From Chrysoperla carnea (lineage: Eukaryota > Arthropoda > Insecta > Neuroptera > Chrysopidae): a stretch of 64,000 nt of DNA. Positions 46,122-57,881 of this stretch are shown here, one piece after another (position 1 is the stretch's first letter; each line of letters starts with the position of its first letter). A program made the position numbers and the translations under genes. The notes beneath the pieces are model-generated. The model did not search any database. It worked only from the letters and a program-made list of their open reading frames with translations, and was not told where the DNA came from. The stretch lies in the NCBI RefSeq assembly GCF_905475395.1, contig NC_058338.1, positions 92,923,435 to 92,987,434 of the forward strand, in the 5' to 3' direction.

Positions 46122-46865
46122 CAGGTCCGTGCGCAGGAATTATTCAAGGGAGGGGTTCAAACTTTTGTACGCCATGCTAGGCCATGAAGTCAATAAAAAA
46201 ACGAAATTATTTTTTTCAAGTTTAATTTAATTAGATCAAAATGTGATATTCAGTCACTGTTTTTCAATAAGTTAATTCTGAGAAGTACAGACAAAAATGT
46301 TATTTATATTGAGCGAGGACTAAACCGTTTAGCCGATTTTCAAACATTGATCTAAGGTATGTTTTGAGAAGGCACAAGGTTGAAAAGGAGCGTTCATTCG
46401 TCGGTGTTGTCACAGGCAAAACTTCGAGTGTATTTTCGGCACCTCGTCCGGCAATGCGTTTTGCCAAAATTGAATTTCGTCGACCCCGATGTCACGGGAA
46501 TCATCGTACAAAATTGAATATTCTAGATAAAAAAATGGAGCAAGGGTTTTCATCAAAATTTTTCATTTTATTCAGAAACAGACAAGCTAAATTTGATAAA
46601 ATATAGCGATGATTCCAAATTCGATCTATAATCTTCAATTGAACCAGTCTATATATTCGAACTTTGAGTCTGTTATGACGCGAACCTAGGCTGCAGCACT
46701 TCTTTATCGTGTTCATCGCAAATATCGCTTATGGTTTTGAAAATTTTCCTGAACTCTTCTTCAACGTTTCCTCTTCTTGCAATCAAAGGATGTTTCGCAA
46801 CATCAGCTAGTTCAATAGACTTGCCAAGGTCCAGGATTTCTGTTTGAAGTACTTGATTCAAAGAG
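46122..46865 (-). pseudogene. hAT transposase C-terminal remnant (ZMYM1-like)
   Basis: On the minus strand the segment at about 46673-46861 reads MNQVLQTEILDLGKSIELA and later DEHDKEVLQPRFAS, followed in frame, with stops, by SIEDYRSNLESSLYF. A second segment at about 46300-46450 reads LPVTTPTNERSFSTLCLLKT, then YLRSMFENRLNGLVLAQ and a stop at 46300-46302. That is the hAT C-terminal dimerisation domain (LPVTTATAERSFSTL type), the best-conserved part of hAT transposases, here of the kind found in ZMYM1/TTF-type proteins. Frameshifts and stops make it dead. CAGGTCCGTGCGCAGG at 46122 probably marks the element's end. Confidence 0.85.
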
Positions 46866-47448
46866 TGAAGTCAAAGGATGTACCGACCTTAAAATATACA
46901 TGGATATCTGATTCGTCAGTGAAAATGAGTCTCATAAATGGGTGCATTTTACACGACTATATTATTAGTTCAATAATGTGGATAGATTCTCAATGGGATT
47001 TAGGATAATGTGTTAAATATGGTTTGTAGAAAGGGTAAAAGTAATTTCATGCAACCATAAATGCTTATAACTGATAATGTTCCATACATAAACCAAGAAG
47101 TTTTTATCTGATTGAACAAAATATGTAAATTCTTCTCGTACATTTATGCTTATATTCATACAGGAATAACGTTTTATGTTATAAACAGGGATAACTATCT
47201 ATGGTCTAAATAAGGAATATCTACTGATCCCCATATGTTCATGATAAAATGAGTCAAGGGCATTAGTTAGAGTTACAATGTATACCTACTCTGTATTATA
47301 TAAAATTGTTACATTTGTTTGGTTTGATCATTTAGTTATCTTTAATAATTACAGTATAATATTACATTGTAATAATTCATGTTCCCGTAAACCGTGCGCC
47401 CATTATGAAGCGATATTGTCATGATTCTTTTTATCTGCATAGATTAGT
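46866..47448. other. no recognised feature
   Basis: AT-rich sequence upstream of the hAT remnant. It may include more of that element's decayed body, but no motif could be read. Confidence 0.4.
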
Positions 47449-47925
47449 AATACAGCACCCTTCTAGACTGCATGAAATCCGGTAGTGTTGATTTTTTTCA
47501 GACTTGTTTGTGATGTTGTCCCAATGAATAATCCAAGTTTGTAACCTTGGGTGACGGACGCAACGTTGCCAAAAATTGAAAAACCCGTGAACATTACAGC
47601 TTTTTTTCAGATTTTAGAGATTATAACCCTAAACAGGTAATTTTTAAGTACTCTTTCAAATTTTTTAACGAAGACTCACTTTGCTACAAAATGAGACTAG
47701 AATCGTCTCTGTAGACCCAATAGTTTTCGAGATAAATCCTTTCAAAGTTTATCATTTTTCGAACTTGGAACGTTATTCACGTTCTAGTCTCATATTATAG
47801 CAAATTTAGTCTACTTTAGAAACAATTGAAAAACGTACTTCAAAAACTACCTCTTTAGGGTTAAAATCGCCAAAATCTGGAAAAAGCTGAAATTTTTAGG
47901 GGTTTTTTCGATTTTTGACAAAGAT
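47449..47925. mobile_element. truncated relative of the 815-bp TA-flanked fold-back element
   Basis: TACAGCACCC...CTGCATGAAATCCGGTAG starts the left arm. It matches 36976 onward through GATGTTG, AATAATCCAAGTTTGTAACC and CTGTAGACCCAATAGTTTTC. The inverted right arm begins near 47780 (GTCTCATATTATAGCAAATT) and stops near 47925 before the terminal repeat. It is an internal hairpin with a missing right end. Confidence 0.7.
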
Positions 47926-50900
47926 GCTCGAGAGACTAATTCATCTAAAGTATATTTAAGTAACTTTTTTCTAAATTAATAATTCTAATTTTTTATTAAT
48001 TATTAATAAACAATAGTTATATTTTTGAATAAAAAAAAAAACAGTAGTGTCATATTTACACCCGTGGAGGCAGTGAGCCAATCGAAATCACCCTAAATTA
48101 ATATTTTTCAGCTTGTTTCTATGGAAAATTACGTTATAATATATTTAAAGCATTTTAGAAACAAACCATTTACCATTCTGCATGTCACTGGCGTTTGAAC
48201 TTATAGTATAAAAAAACATTTTCAATTGTAAAATTTTAAAGAAAAAACAATTAAAAAAATTTTTTTTAATTTTTTCTTAGTAATTTTTAGTAAACTTTTG
48301 AAAAATAATAAAATTAAAAAACATGCAAGTTCTCTATTAATAAATTTATCCAATGACAGAGCACTTAGAATCATTTTCGGAGATACTGCAGATTTTCTAG
48401 TTGCTTAGCAGAAATGGCGTTTGCAAGATATTGCATATGACGTAGAAGATGGCCCAATGTATGGATCTGGGATCGCCCATTTATCCAAAGTGAGCAATAT
48501 TATTATCCGAGAAACTCTGCCCTCACAAAAATAAAATGCGTTTTTCTTGAAACTACTTTTTTCGAGGTGCATTCCCTGATATCTCAAGTTCTACTCGACC
48601 GAAAGAAAAATGAAGTTTAAACCGTGAATCGAATGTTGACTTTAAAGAAATCGGTTTTACTATTTTTGTGCTTTGATATGCTTGTTTGCCTTCCGTTTTT
48701 GTTAGAAGAAATTTATTGACAACACTAGACATATTGGAACAAATTTCTGGAAGCTTGCAACTATCGAATGTGCAATTACCGTTTCCACTATTAACCACCA
48801 AATAATTGCATTTCACTTTTTAACACCTCCTAGAACTGCAAACATCCTGCCCTTTGTTTCTAATATGCTGTCAATACGAAAATCGAATAATCCAATTTCC
48901 GTAAATTCAACCATCGATCCTTGGCTGTTAATTCACTTTTCTTTATTATCAAACTTCAACTTCATTTTCTTTATCATTCCTTCAAATAGAAGACAAAACA
49001 ACATTTATTATGGGCTTAAGGTCTATGACTGTTTTAATGGATATATAAGTTTATTTGTTTGTTCATTCGATCTAATCTAATTACAGAATTGCTTTTTTCG
49101 AGTTCGATTATTTATTCTCGTTCAATTAACATCGATTGTATAGATTACAGTGTGTTCCACATAGAGGAATATCATTTCTTTTAGGTTTATATGTTATATT
49201 TACTGGCTGAAATTGCTCCGAGATATCCGAATGACCCGATTATTTTACTTTTGTATCAAAATTGCTCTAGAAAATAACTTTATCCAAATCGAATACAAAC
49301 AAATTTTCCCGTTTTTTTGCAATTTTCTTAAGGCCATAAAAAACTAACATCTTTTAACTAAAAAAAAAACATTTTTTCGAAAGTAGTTAGCTTTCGAAAA
49401 AATATGTCATTATAGCATTTAATTAAAAGAAAACATGGTAGCTGCAGAAAAATGCTTTGGTCAAAAGTTGCGGAGATTAGTAAAGGGCAATTGCGGAGAT
49501 TTCCCTGTGTCCACGACTTTGACTTGAAATTGCAATTTCAAAGTCATTTCATCTTGATTTTCAAAGGATCTTGACCTGGACATGAAAGTTATTAGCATAG
49601 ATAAATGACCATTATTGTCCTTGATAATTTTTGGTTAAAACATTTTTCTAAATCTAGCGTATTTTATTTCGATTAAATGCAATAATGATATATTTTGAAG
49701 TTGTATTTTCTCCGAAACTAATGATTTTCGAAAAAATGTTTTAAATAATAAATATTAGTTTTTTTATGTGGATAAACTTTTTAATTTATCTCTTATTGTT
49801 ATTATTCTATTTCTTATCTTTTAGAATTGAAATTGACGGTTAAAGCAACCCGGAGAACCAGGTTTAATCTGATGTCAGAACATAATTATATCCATCAAAC
49901 TCTACAACTTTTGTTTAAGTAATTTTTTTATTGATTGACAACAAAACGAGCTATTAGCGAGCTAATAATAGATTAAAATGGTCCACCCCGTATAAGAAAT
50001 TATTTCCCCAACTGTCAAAGAATCCACACTTTTCTTATCTTTTGGAGGGTGAAATAATATCGATTTCCACTCTCTGGATATTAAAAAATACTGGTTCTAT
50101 CAAGGTGAAAATACTTGTCTTATAAATATAATCAACATTAAATCAAAATCATAAAAGTACAAAAGAAATAAATCTACAAAATGCATAAAATCGTCAATAG
50201 GGGATAATTCTGATGTAGAATTGACCATATTAGATACTCATAAAAATGTAAAACTAGACTTGATACCATGACAAAATTTGAAAGTGAAATTAAAATTGAT
50301 AAAAAAACGATGAAATTATAACCAATCAAAGATTACATTCAAAAGTTAACCATTTCCTCTTAACAAAACAAAGTTTTATATGTAATCTCTATGGCGATAA
50401 CCGTCGGTACCTTCATCTTTGTTTATTTAGGAATTTTAAACGTTCATATCTTGCATACTAATAAAGATTTAAAAAAAAAAAAACTGCACTTTTCTATTCC
50501 TGCAGTGAGAATTCTTCATCTAAAGTGATTTAGTCCGATCCTCTATTCTTCAAAAATTCCATTAGGATGATTATACAAAGTTTAGTGCCAGTTATTTACA
50601 TATTTCTATTGATTGATACTTAACGATATAGTCCGGTACTGGTCAGTTGACTGAAACCTTGATAACAATAATAAATTGTAATAATAATGTATAGTATATG
50701 TATATATAGTCTCATATTATTACAGGAAACAACAATTTATGTATTACATTTATAAAAAAATTCGACTTTACTGAGCTGAACACTGAACACTGAAATGAAT
50801 GAAGTCGTTATCAAATAAATGGTTTATTATGTAAGTTCATTATTAGAACTCTTATTATAATTTTAACACTTACGCACTAAAATGTTCTACATTTTTATTA

Positions 50901-51057
50901 TTTAAATCTAATTTTATTCTTGATACAGTTTTTAAGTAAATTATGATTCGTTTGTTAATCAGTTCCATTTATTTTTATTATAACAATCATTATAATTAAT
51001 ATTATTTAATCAATGCAGTTAATTCAGTTATTAAGTCCTAATATATTTTGTACAAAA
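47926..51057. other. 3.1 kb without a recognised gene
   Basis: AT-rich. At 48600-48660 and 48880-48960 a ~60-base inverted repeat is visible (AAACCGATTTCTTTAAAG against CCAATTTCCGTAAATTC in opposite orientation). A short imperfect palindrome lies at 49519-49549. Open frames of 60-87 codons in this interval overlap that inverted repeat and carry no domain. Confidence 0.5.
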
Positions 51058-51099
51058 TTAGTGAATACAAACAATTGACTGACTTATTTTTTTAAATAC

Positions 51100-51308
51100 C
51101 CCGATAAAATTCGTCATTGAGTAGGCTTAATTTTCGCATGGAAAATTTTTGTAGGATCCCGTTTAAAACATGCTCCTGAACGTAAAATTGCAGGTTGCCC
51201 GGTAGGATATTGTTTCGAAAATACTCTAAATATTGTACAGAAAAGTTGAAATCCTGCCAAAGTTTTCCATGCAAAAACTAAGCATGCTCAATAACGAATT
51301 TTGCCGGG
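51100..51308. mobile_element. 209-bp MITE with ~60-bp inverted ends
   Basis: The left end (CCCGATAAAATTCGTCATTG, then GCTTAATTTTCGCATGGAAA) pairs with the inverted right end (CCCGGCAAAATTCGTTATTG, then GCTTAGTTTTTGCATGGAAA). It appears to be inserted in a decayed family A copy: the family's GAATACAAACAATTGACTGA end lies just left (51062), and its decayed body with GGACACGGACGGGTGGACAG just right. One arm of a relative is at 61308-61382. Confidence 0.75.
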
Positions 51309-51309
51309 A

Positions 51310-51600
51310 CTAAATGTCAGTACTTGTATTATTTTTAATAAACACAATAATGGCCTTTTGGACGCCTTTTCGAAAGTATTTTGTAGAACTTTTTTCGTTT
51401 TTCGAGAATCTTTCGCAAGACCATTGGTTGAAGCTCCCTGCAAATTTAAAACTCCCTATCTTTTTTAGTTTTGGACAAAGTTTGGTACTTATTTGCGACC
51501 TCAAGGACACGGACGGGTGGACAGGCGTACAGACAAACGGAAATGGGCGAATTAGTTTATTTTATGAATACCTATAACAAACCCGTTTATTAGAAGTTTA
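51310..51600 (-). repeat. decayed family A-like sequence
   Basis: Minus-strand traces of family A: the GACCTCAAGGACACGGACGG, ACAGACAAACGGAAATGGGC and ATGAATACCTATAAC segments correspond to its GTCCGTCTG and TAGGTGTTCATA parts. The 87-codon frame here is not considered a gene. Confidence 0.45.
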
Positions 51601-52386
51601 TCCGAATTCATGAATAATGCGATATATTTGAGATCAATTTAATTTGAGAAAATAAATGAAAAATTTGCGAAAAACGAATGAAAAATTAAATTCGAGGTCG
51701 TATGAATAGTTCACTATAATTTTTTCAACAAGAAAAAATTTGCTTACCATAACACAATCCAACCCCCTCACCCCTCTTTCAAAATACGGTATTCACCCCT
51801 CAGAAGGTGGATGATGAATAACCTTTACATCAGATCGTTGTGAAAAGATATTGAAATTCCGGACAATACCTTCTCAGAATTTCGAATACTCATTTGCTTA
51901 GATTACAAACAAATAAGGACTCTAGTGGTTTATTTGGCTTTTGCCCTCTCTAGAAAAATTCATTTGTTAATTTTTCCCTTTCCCTCAAGAATTTGTCCAT
52001 ATAGCTTCGTCATCTCTGCAAGGATTGAAATTAGACGCTGTTTTATCATAAGTCCGTGTTTTATCTTTTACCATTTACTATAATTATAAAATATATTTCA
52101 AAATTTTAAAGCACTTCGTCGAAAATTGGCAACATTGTTCGTGGTTCAAAACTTTTTCCGTCAAAAATTCTCGAGGAATTCTTGAGCGGTTGAGCCAGCT
52201 TTTACTTGCGTGCCACAAAAATACAACAAATTGCTTAAATATTTTATAAACAATGAGATTTAATAAATTTGTGAAAAAAAGCTTTAAATAGAAAAATATA
52301 ATTAAAGGATCTTTTTAATATTTAAATATAAATTTATCCTATGGACCTATGCAAACATTTAGAGGTGTTTGATAAGCTTCTAAAAA

Positions 52387-52617
52387 ATATAATTTGTATT
52401 AACTTTTATATGTATATAGACAACTTTTTATACATTAATGTAATTAACATGTACGTGAGCAAATATTAATGATATAACAAATAAAAATTATATATAGCAA
52501 AAATATAATTTGTGTAAATTTTTATTAACTTTTGTATTTATAGGCAACTTTTTGTACATTAATGTAATTAAAAAGTATATGTTCAAACATATAAATGTGT
52601 CGAAAACACTTAAAAAT
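52387..52617 (+). repeat. ~115-bp tandem duplication
   Basis: AATATAATTTGT starts at 52387 and 52502. Both units continue with ATTAACTTTT, then CAACTTTTTATACATTAATG / CAACTTTTTGTACATTAATG, then a GTTCAAACA/GAGCAAATA part. AT-rich, non-coding. The wider region 51600-53300 has no recognised gene. Confidence 0.75.
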
Positions 52618-53308
52618 TTACTTAATATATTCAACTATAATTTGATTCTTAATTAATTAGGAACCTTTATTTAAATTGTTTTTCATTTATTATTTCCAAA
52701 AATCCTTCAGAATAAAGAATTACCGAAACCTAAATCTAGATTCTAGAAAACTCTAATTATTGATATCTTACGAAGATTTTAACATAATCTCTTAATCATA
52801 TTCAAATGGAAAACCCGGAATTGAAGACTTTTTTATAAATCCAAATTTCAAATTCGATATTTTTTGAAATTTTAACGTAAAAAAAAAATCATACTTATAC
52901 TTAATAACCATGTTTTAATTATAAACAATAATTAATTATAAACAGATTAAAAAGTAATAATTGTAAAAATAATTTATAAGATTTCAACAAAGTTTTTTCT
53001 TGGCATAGAAAACATTTAAGGATACGTATTGTCTTTCTTTCAAATGAAATTGCGAAATCCATATATTTATGAAAGGTCAAATAATAAGTATTTTTGTAAC
53101 AAAAGGTTTAATCACACTGAAATAAAAGAATCTTTTTTCAAAATCTTTTCAATAAATTATAATATTGGATAATTATGATATAATTAAATTAATTCAACAA
53201 TAGCTTAGTTCTCAATCATAAATAAATTATTAATTATTATAAGATGTATATTTGGAAAAAATTTAGTTCAATTATTTTACTTTTTTGGGATAGCATTGAT
53301 CAGAAATC

Positions 53309-53318
53309 TATATAAAAG
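53309..53318 (+). promoter_or_regulatory. TATA box of the Pro-rich secreted-protein gene
   Basis: TATATAAAAG lies 102 bases upstream of the ATG at 53411. A TCAATA initiator-like site about 34 bases downstream (53342-53347) is a plausible transcription start. Inferred from position and motif only. Confidence 0.6.
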
Positions 53319-53410
53319 ATGGTTAAAAATTATTTCAAGAATCAATATTATTTATTAATTTATTAGAATAGTTTGATTGATTTTTAAGAAAGATATAGAA
53401 ACTTACGAAA

Positions 53411-55643
53411 ATGTTCCTGAAATTACGCTTTAATATTATTTTTGTAAGTATAATTTATTTTTTATAATAATCGATTTTAATAAATTTTAACCGTGTTATA
53501 AGTTTGACCGCTACGTTTGTGTCTGTCTGTCTCTCTGTGATATTATTTTTCGTTTGAAAGGTTATTTACTGGAGAGTCTACTTAGATATGTTTCAAGTGC
53601 GCGTTTTGGGTTCCGTATCCGGGCTAACTAAAAAATAGACCATGATCCTCAAAATCGGTTCAGTTTAGAGAAGGCTTTAAAGATAAAGGTAATTTATTGA
53701 AGAGTGTCCTTAGATTAGTTTCAAGTGTGAGTTTAGGATTCCGTATCCAAAAAATTTGTTGGGGGATTTTTAAATTTTGTAAATTTCATTTGTTAAAGCA
53801 TATTATGCTATAATATAACGGGTTAGAGTTTACTTTTACCTTCAAGTCTTTTAAATCTCTATAGATTTCTATATTCTATTTTATTCGATTGTGTCAAGAA
53901 AACGCCAGAAAAATAAATATATATTTTGTTATTAAAAGGACTGTTGGGTACAATAATTTTTATTAACACAACGTAATAAAAACGTTCAACACTAATGAAT
54001 TTGCTGTGCGAAGGAATTATACTATTTATAATGTCTCCAGAGCTTTCTACATATTCTGTATCACGCGTAGCTTCCATTGATATAACGCGATCATAAAGTT
54101 TAATAAATTCAAATAAACTCAAAATTCGAATTCAAAAACTGTGTATTGTGGCCTTGTGACCAGTGGTGGATTTAAGGGATGGCAAAGGAGCAGTTGTCAA
54201 CTGGGCATCACAAGGTAGCCCTTAGTGCATTAAAAAGACTAAAATAAAGAAGAAAAGGCCGAAAAAGAGAAATTTTTCTGGAAGGGCATCACAAAGGGGG
54301 CACCAAGCATTAACGAAAACTAAAAAAAAGCAAGTGAAAACAAACAATTGATTGAGTTAATTGTTGAAATACCATGTATAGACAATGTTGATTACGAAAT
54401 CGTTTTTTTACGTCATTTAAGTAAAGAAAGATAGCCACTCTTATACACAAAGTAATAAGAGTATCTTTCTTTTTACTTCCTTAGGAGATATAGTATATAT
54501 ATGCTAACGTATTTAATTTGCCTCACGGTAAACAGTGATATTTACGAAAAAATGTTTCAAACAAAAGTTTTTATAAGAAACATTTTCTACAGTTAAACAT
54601 TTGTTCTATCTCTAACGCTTTTACAAGATGGGTGCTGTGGACCCAAGATCCAATTGACCTATGTTGCTCATTTACGAACTAAATCTCACTTTTTACGCCC
54701 TAAGCACGCTATACAAATTTTATTTTTATATCTCTTTTCATTTTTGAGGTTTCGTGTTGACAGACAGACAGACGGACAACCGGAAATGGATTTTTTTGAT
54801 GATTTTATGAACACCTATACTAAAATTTTCTTCGTAACATTAATATTTTTAAGCATTACAAACTTGGGACTAAACTTAATATACCTCGATATATTTCATC
54901 TTTGGTATAAAAAAACCGACCTTTTTATAGATTCTGCCCACTGGGCCTTTTACCTTTGAGTTTTTTTTTTTTTAATTCTATTCTAATTATAGCTTTATTT
55001 TCAGATTGGACTACTATCATTTTGTGAATATGTTTCAAGCAGCAAAAATTTATATTTGCCACCATCAAATCGATTTGATGCTGGTTATATGCCACCAATA
55101 AATCAAAATTTTTTACCAGAATTATTACAACGACCCGTTTATGGACCAGCCAATTTTAATCCACCACGAACTCATTATGTTCCACCAAATTATTTCCCTC
55201 CACCCATGTACCAAATACCTAATCCATCGTTCCATACGTATTATCCAATTGATGTTCCAATAACGACTCCGCCATCAGAAATTAGTATCACTACATCAAG
55301 TCCAAATAATAACCCATCAACAGTATCACCACCTGTTGGAAATCTAGGATATCCTGGTTATCCTAGCTATCCTAGTTATTTTCCAGGTGCATGCTGGTGC
55401 GGTGCATATCCAAATCCACAACCATCGTATGCACCTCCAACTTCCACAGTTGTTCCGGTAGCGACATCAACGCCGCAAAGTGTTGTTTCCAGTCCAGCAC
55501 CAGTAAGTAGTAGTCCAGCACCAGTAACGGTAGCTCCTTCGATTCAACCACCAGTTTCTTCATCTCCAGTTGATGGTGCAGGTCTACCAAGTGGTGAGCA
55601 AACGCCTGCTCCTATGCCTCCGCCACCATCTGTAAATCCATAA
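53411..55643 (+). CDS. secreted proline-rich protein, two exons
   Basis: Exon 1 (53411-53443) encodes MFLKLRFNIIF and ends at a GTAAGT donor. Exon 2 (55005-55643) follows a TTATTTTCAG acceptor, opens with IGLLSFCEYVSS, and ends at TAA; the intron is phase 0. Joined, they give 223 residues. Residues 1-25 form a typical signal peptide, with basic K/R then a hydrophobic core that exists only when the exons are joined, which strongly supports the splice. The mature part is Pro-rich (PPSN, PPIN, PPRTHYVPPNYFPPPMYQ at about 30-75). A Ser/Thr-rich stretch follows, then YPGYPSYPSYFPGACWCG with two close Cys, then Pro/Val/Ser-rich sequence to the end. No enzymatic domain. It is probably an extracellular structural, cuticular, salivary or gland product. 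I do not recognise the family. Confidence 0.8.
53510..53775 (+). repeat. repeat family H, two 138-bp units
   Basis: AAAGGT(T/A)ATTTA starts at 53557 and 53695. Each unit has GTTTCAAGTG and GGTTCCGTATCC / GGATTCCGTATCC; CTCAAAATCGGTTCAG lies between them. Inverse copy at 13540-13850. Confidence 0.65.
54161..54320 (+). mobile_element. hAT-like element, one end visible
   Basis: CAGTGGTGGATTTAAGGG at 54161 resembles the ends of the elements at 63183 and 28844. The body has two GGGCATCACAA motifs. The other end could not be found, so this may be truncated. Confidence 0.45.
54335..54915 (-). repeat. repeat family A, near-complete copy in the intron
   Basis: Starts (plus reading) AAGTGAAAACAAACAATTGA and ends CCTCGATATATTTCATC. 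Includes ACGTCATTTAAGTAAAGAAAGATAGCC, the extra block shared with the copy at 40445, and GACAGACAGACAGACGGAC. It lies antisense to the host gene. Confidence 0.75.
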
Positions 55644-55737
55644 AAATCTATGTTTAAAACAAGTGTTGTAAATATGTTTTGATTATTTATTTATTTTAAT
55701 TTTATTATGTCAACAAAATTATATTTATAATGTTTTT

Positions 55738-55743
55738 AATAAA
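55738..55743 (+). terminator. poly(A) signal of the Pro-rich gene
   Basis: AATAAA lies 95 bases after the stop codon, followed by a T-rich stretch. It gives a 3' UTR of about 110-120 bases if cleavage is 15-25 bases downstream. Confidence 0.65.
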
Positions 55744-55779
55744 GTTATATTTTTATTATATTTACACTGATTTATATGA

Positions 55780-56370
55780 AGGTGAGGTAGTACTTATAGA
55801 TTTGGGCCAAAAGTTTCATCTGTGATGTTAGTTTATCGCTACCAATCACCTATATGCTAAAAACCGAGACAGGACACTACAGTCTAAAAACCTATTATAT
55901 CCATGTTAATTTTAACCACAAATTTTAAAAGTATGACTCAAATTTAGTATAATTCCATATTTGGTTTATCAAAATTTGATAAAATTTGGATATGATAGAG
56001 CGAATTTTAAATTTTTTTGATTTTGACGATGTCATCAAGTTAAAAAATTGATAACGCAAGCAAATTTGATTCGATCTTAGTGGAATTTTTTTTGAAATCC
56101 ACTAATTTTTGGCCAAACTCTTCATCTGTGATGATAACTTTTCGCTACCAATCACCTATGTTCTAAATACTGGAATCAGGACTCCACATTATTAAAACCT
56201 TTTACAGCTAGGTAAAGTTGGATTACAAATTTGAAAATTTTGACCTAAGTTTAGTATAATTCCATACTTGGTTTATCAAAATTGGCTAAAATTTGGATAT
56301 GATTAAAGTTTTTGGATTTTGATGACGTCATTGAGTTAAGGCAAATCGATTGACTTATAAATAATCAAAA
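55780..56370 (+). repeat. repeat family F, two ~306-bp units
   Basis: CTACCAATCACCTAT starts at 55839 and 56145. The units share TTCATCTGTGATG, TTGGTTTATCAAAATT and GATATGATAGAGC/GATATGATT, then GATGTCATCAAG / GATGACGTCATTGAG. Same family as 41500-42065 in the other orientation and 1020-1205. Confidence 0.75.
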
Positions 56371-56865
56371 TAGGCCAACACGTTTGTTCTCTAGTGTGTC
56401 ACATATGAATATACTACATATATATAGGCTGAAAAACACATTACCACTCCTTTGTGTCGCACAGTCGGGTAAAATACTGAACTGCATAAAAGATGAAAAT
56501 AATAATCTTCAATAAATCTTTAATAATATAATAAAATAATTACAGAAGTCAAAAGGTGTAAAATTTAATTACTAATTTATTAGTAATTATTATGTTTGTT
56601 TATTTTCTTTTATCTCACCTATAACTTCTGATTTATAGTTAATTTTGTGATTATTATTTTATATTTAATAGATCAAGGTGCCCATAATGGAAAGGTCACC
56701 AATTACAACAATATTTTTAACAAATAAATTTACCTATATTCAGGGTTATTCATGTTATTCGAAACGAAAGATTAAGGCTAAAATCTGCTTGTTTTTAAGA
56801 AGATTTTTTTCTGTGGAATAGATTGAGGCTTATTGGTTGTACATTTTAAAATTATTTTTGTAATA

Positions 56866-57450
56866 TCTATATATATAAAACAAAGTCGTGTTAGTTACAC
56901 TACTTATAACTAAAGAACGGCTGAACCGATTTAGCCGATTGGCAGGGAGGTAGTTTAGAGCCAGGAGAAGGACATAGGATAGATCCCGTTCGACAAAATT
57001 CCCGTGGGACTTGATAACTGGGTTGGGTTTCGGTGGTGGTGCCATCTATGGTAAACATATTGAACTGACATTTATTTCGATTGTGGCGCCATCTATGGTA
57101 AACTTATCGAACTAACATTTATTTCGGCGGTGGTGCCATCTATGATGAACTTATTGGCCAATCCTTAAAAGTTTGTGTTTTAAATCTAGAACATTCATGT
57201 TTTTCCCATGGTCAATTATACGTGGCATGTTCACGGGTCGGAAGACCATCTGCGTTGTTTGTTTTTGCGCCTGATAATAAAACAAAAAATGTCGTGTATC
57301 ACAAGGTACTTTAATGAAGAGCAACCTATGTACTAAAATACAGAAATAATTATGAATGATTAATGTGTTTTTTTATTTTTTCGAATTAAAAAAAAAAAAA
57401 CTGATTATTTATTGCCATTAAGGCGGAACAAAGTTCGCCGGGTCAGCTAG
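56866..57450 (+). mobile_element. non-autonomous Helitron of a second family
   Basis: A 585-bp element starts TCTATATATATAAAACAAAG after an A and ends CGCCGGGTCAGCTAG before a T. The body has AACGGCTGAACCGATTTAGC and three 47-bp units starting at 57038, 57085 and 57132 (GGTGCCATCTATGGTAAAC type). The ends meet the Helitron pattern (TC start, CTAG end, A/T target). The 71-codon minus-strand frame across it is not a gene. Confidence 0.8.
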
Positions 57451-57627
57451 TATAGGATAACACTTCAACTGCACATTTTTCAATATGAGGTGTGAATTTA
57501 ATGCTGCGTTACAGTTAAAGATGTTACAAATAAAGGAAAATGAAAGAAATCGCTCGCATTTTGCTTAAATCTCAAGTATTCTGTTTCTTAGGAGTCAAAT
57601 AACATTAGTAACTTATGAGTTACTCGT

Positions 57628-57881
57628 GCAAATGTTTCTATTTGTTAATAAACAATAAATTTTTAATTCAATGAAACGGTTAATGTTAAAGCTGAGTTAC
57701 AAAAAAAGGCAACTTGAATTACGTATACGTCATACGTGTATAATAGTTTTCGATTATTTGACAAATACTTAACATATACATCATACAAATTGCATAGTTA
57801 CTAATCTAATAAATGAACTTTAGCATTAATCGTTTCATTGAATTAACAATTTATTGTTTATTAACAAATAGAAACATTTGC
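57628..57881. mobile_element. fold-back element with 58-bp arms
   Basis: 57628-57685 (GCAAATGTTTCTATTTGTTA ... GAAACGGTTAATG) pairs almost perfectly with 57824-57881 inverted. The 138-base spacer has TACGTATACGTCATACG. Probably the core of a larger MITE whose outer ends could not be found. Confidence 0.75.

Larger units (their letters stand above)
53444..55004 (+). other. intron 1 of the Pro-rich gene, filled with repeats
   Basis: A 1561-base intron (GTAAGT ... TTTTCAG) contains family H (53510-53775), a hAT-like end at 54161 and a minus-strand family A copy (54335-54915). The repeats have greatly lengthened the intron without touching the splice sites. The open frames at 53859-54122 (minus) and 54654-54959 (plus) lie in it; the second translates family A. 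Confidence 0.75.

Noticed and set aside
53859..54122. 87-codon minus-strand frame in the intron of the Pro-rich gene
   Set aside because: Some protein-like stretches (SMEATRDTEYVESSGDII) but no domain, no start context and no homologue recognised; intronic and antisense.
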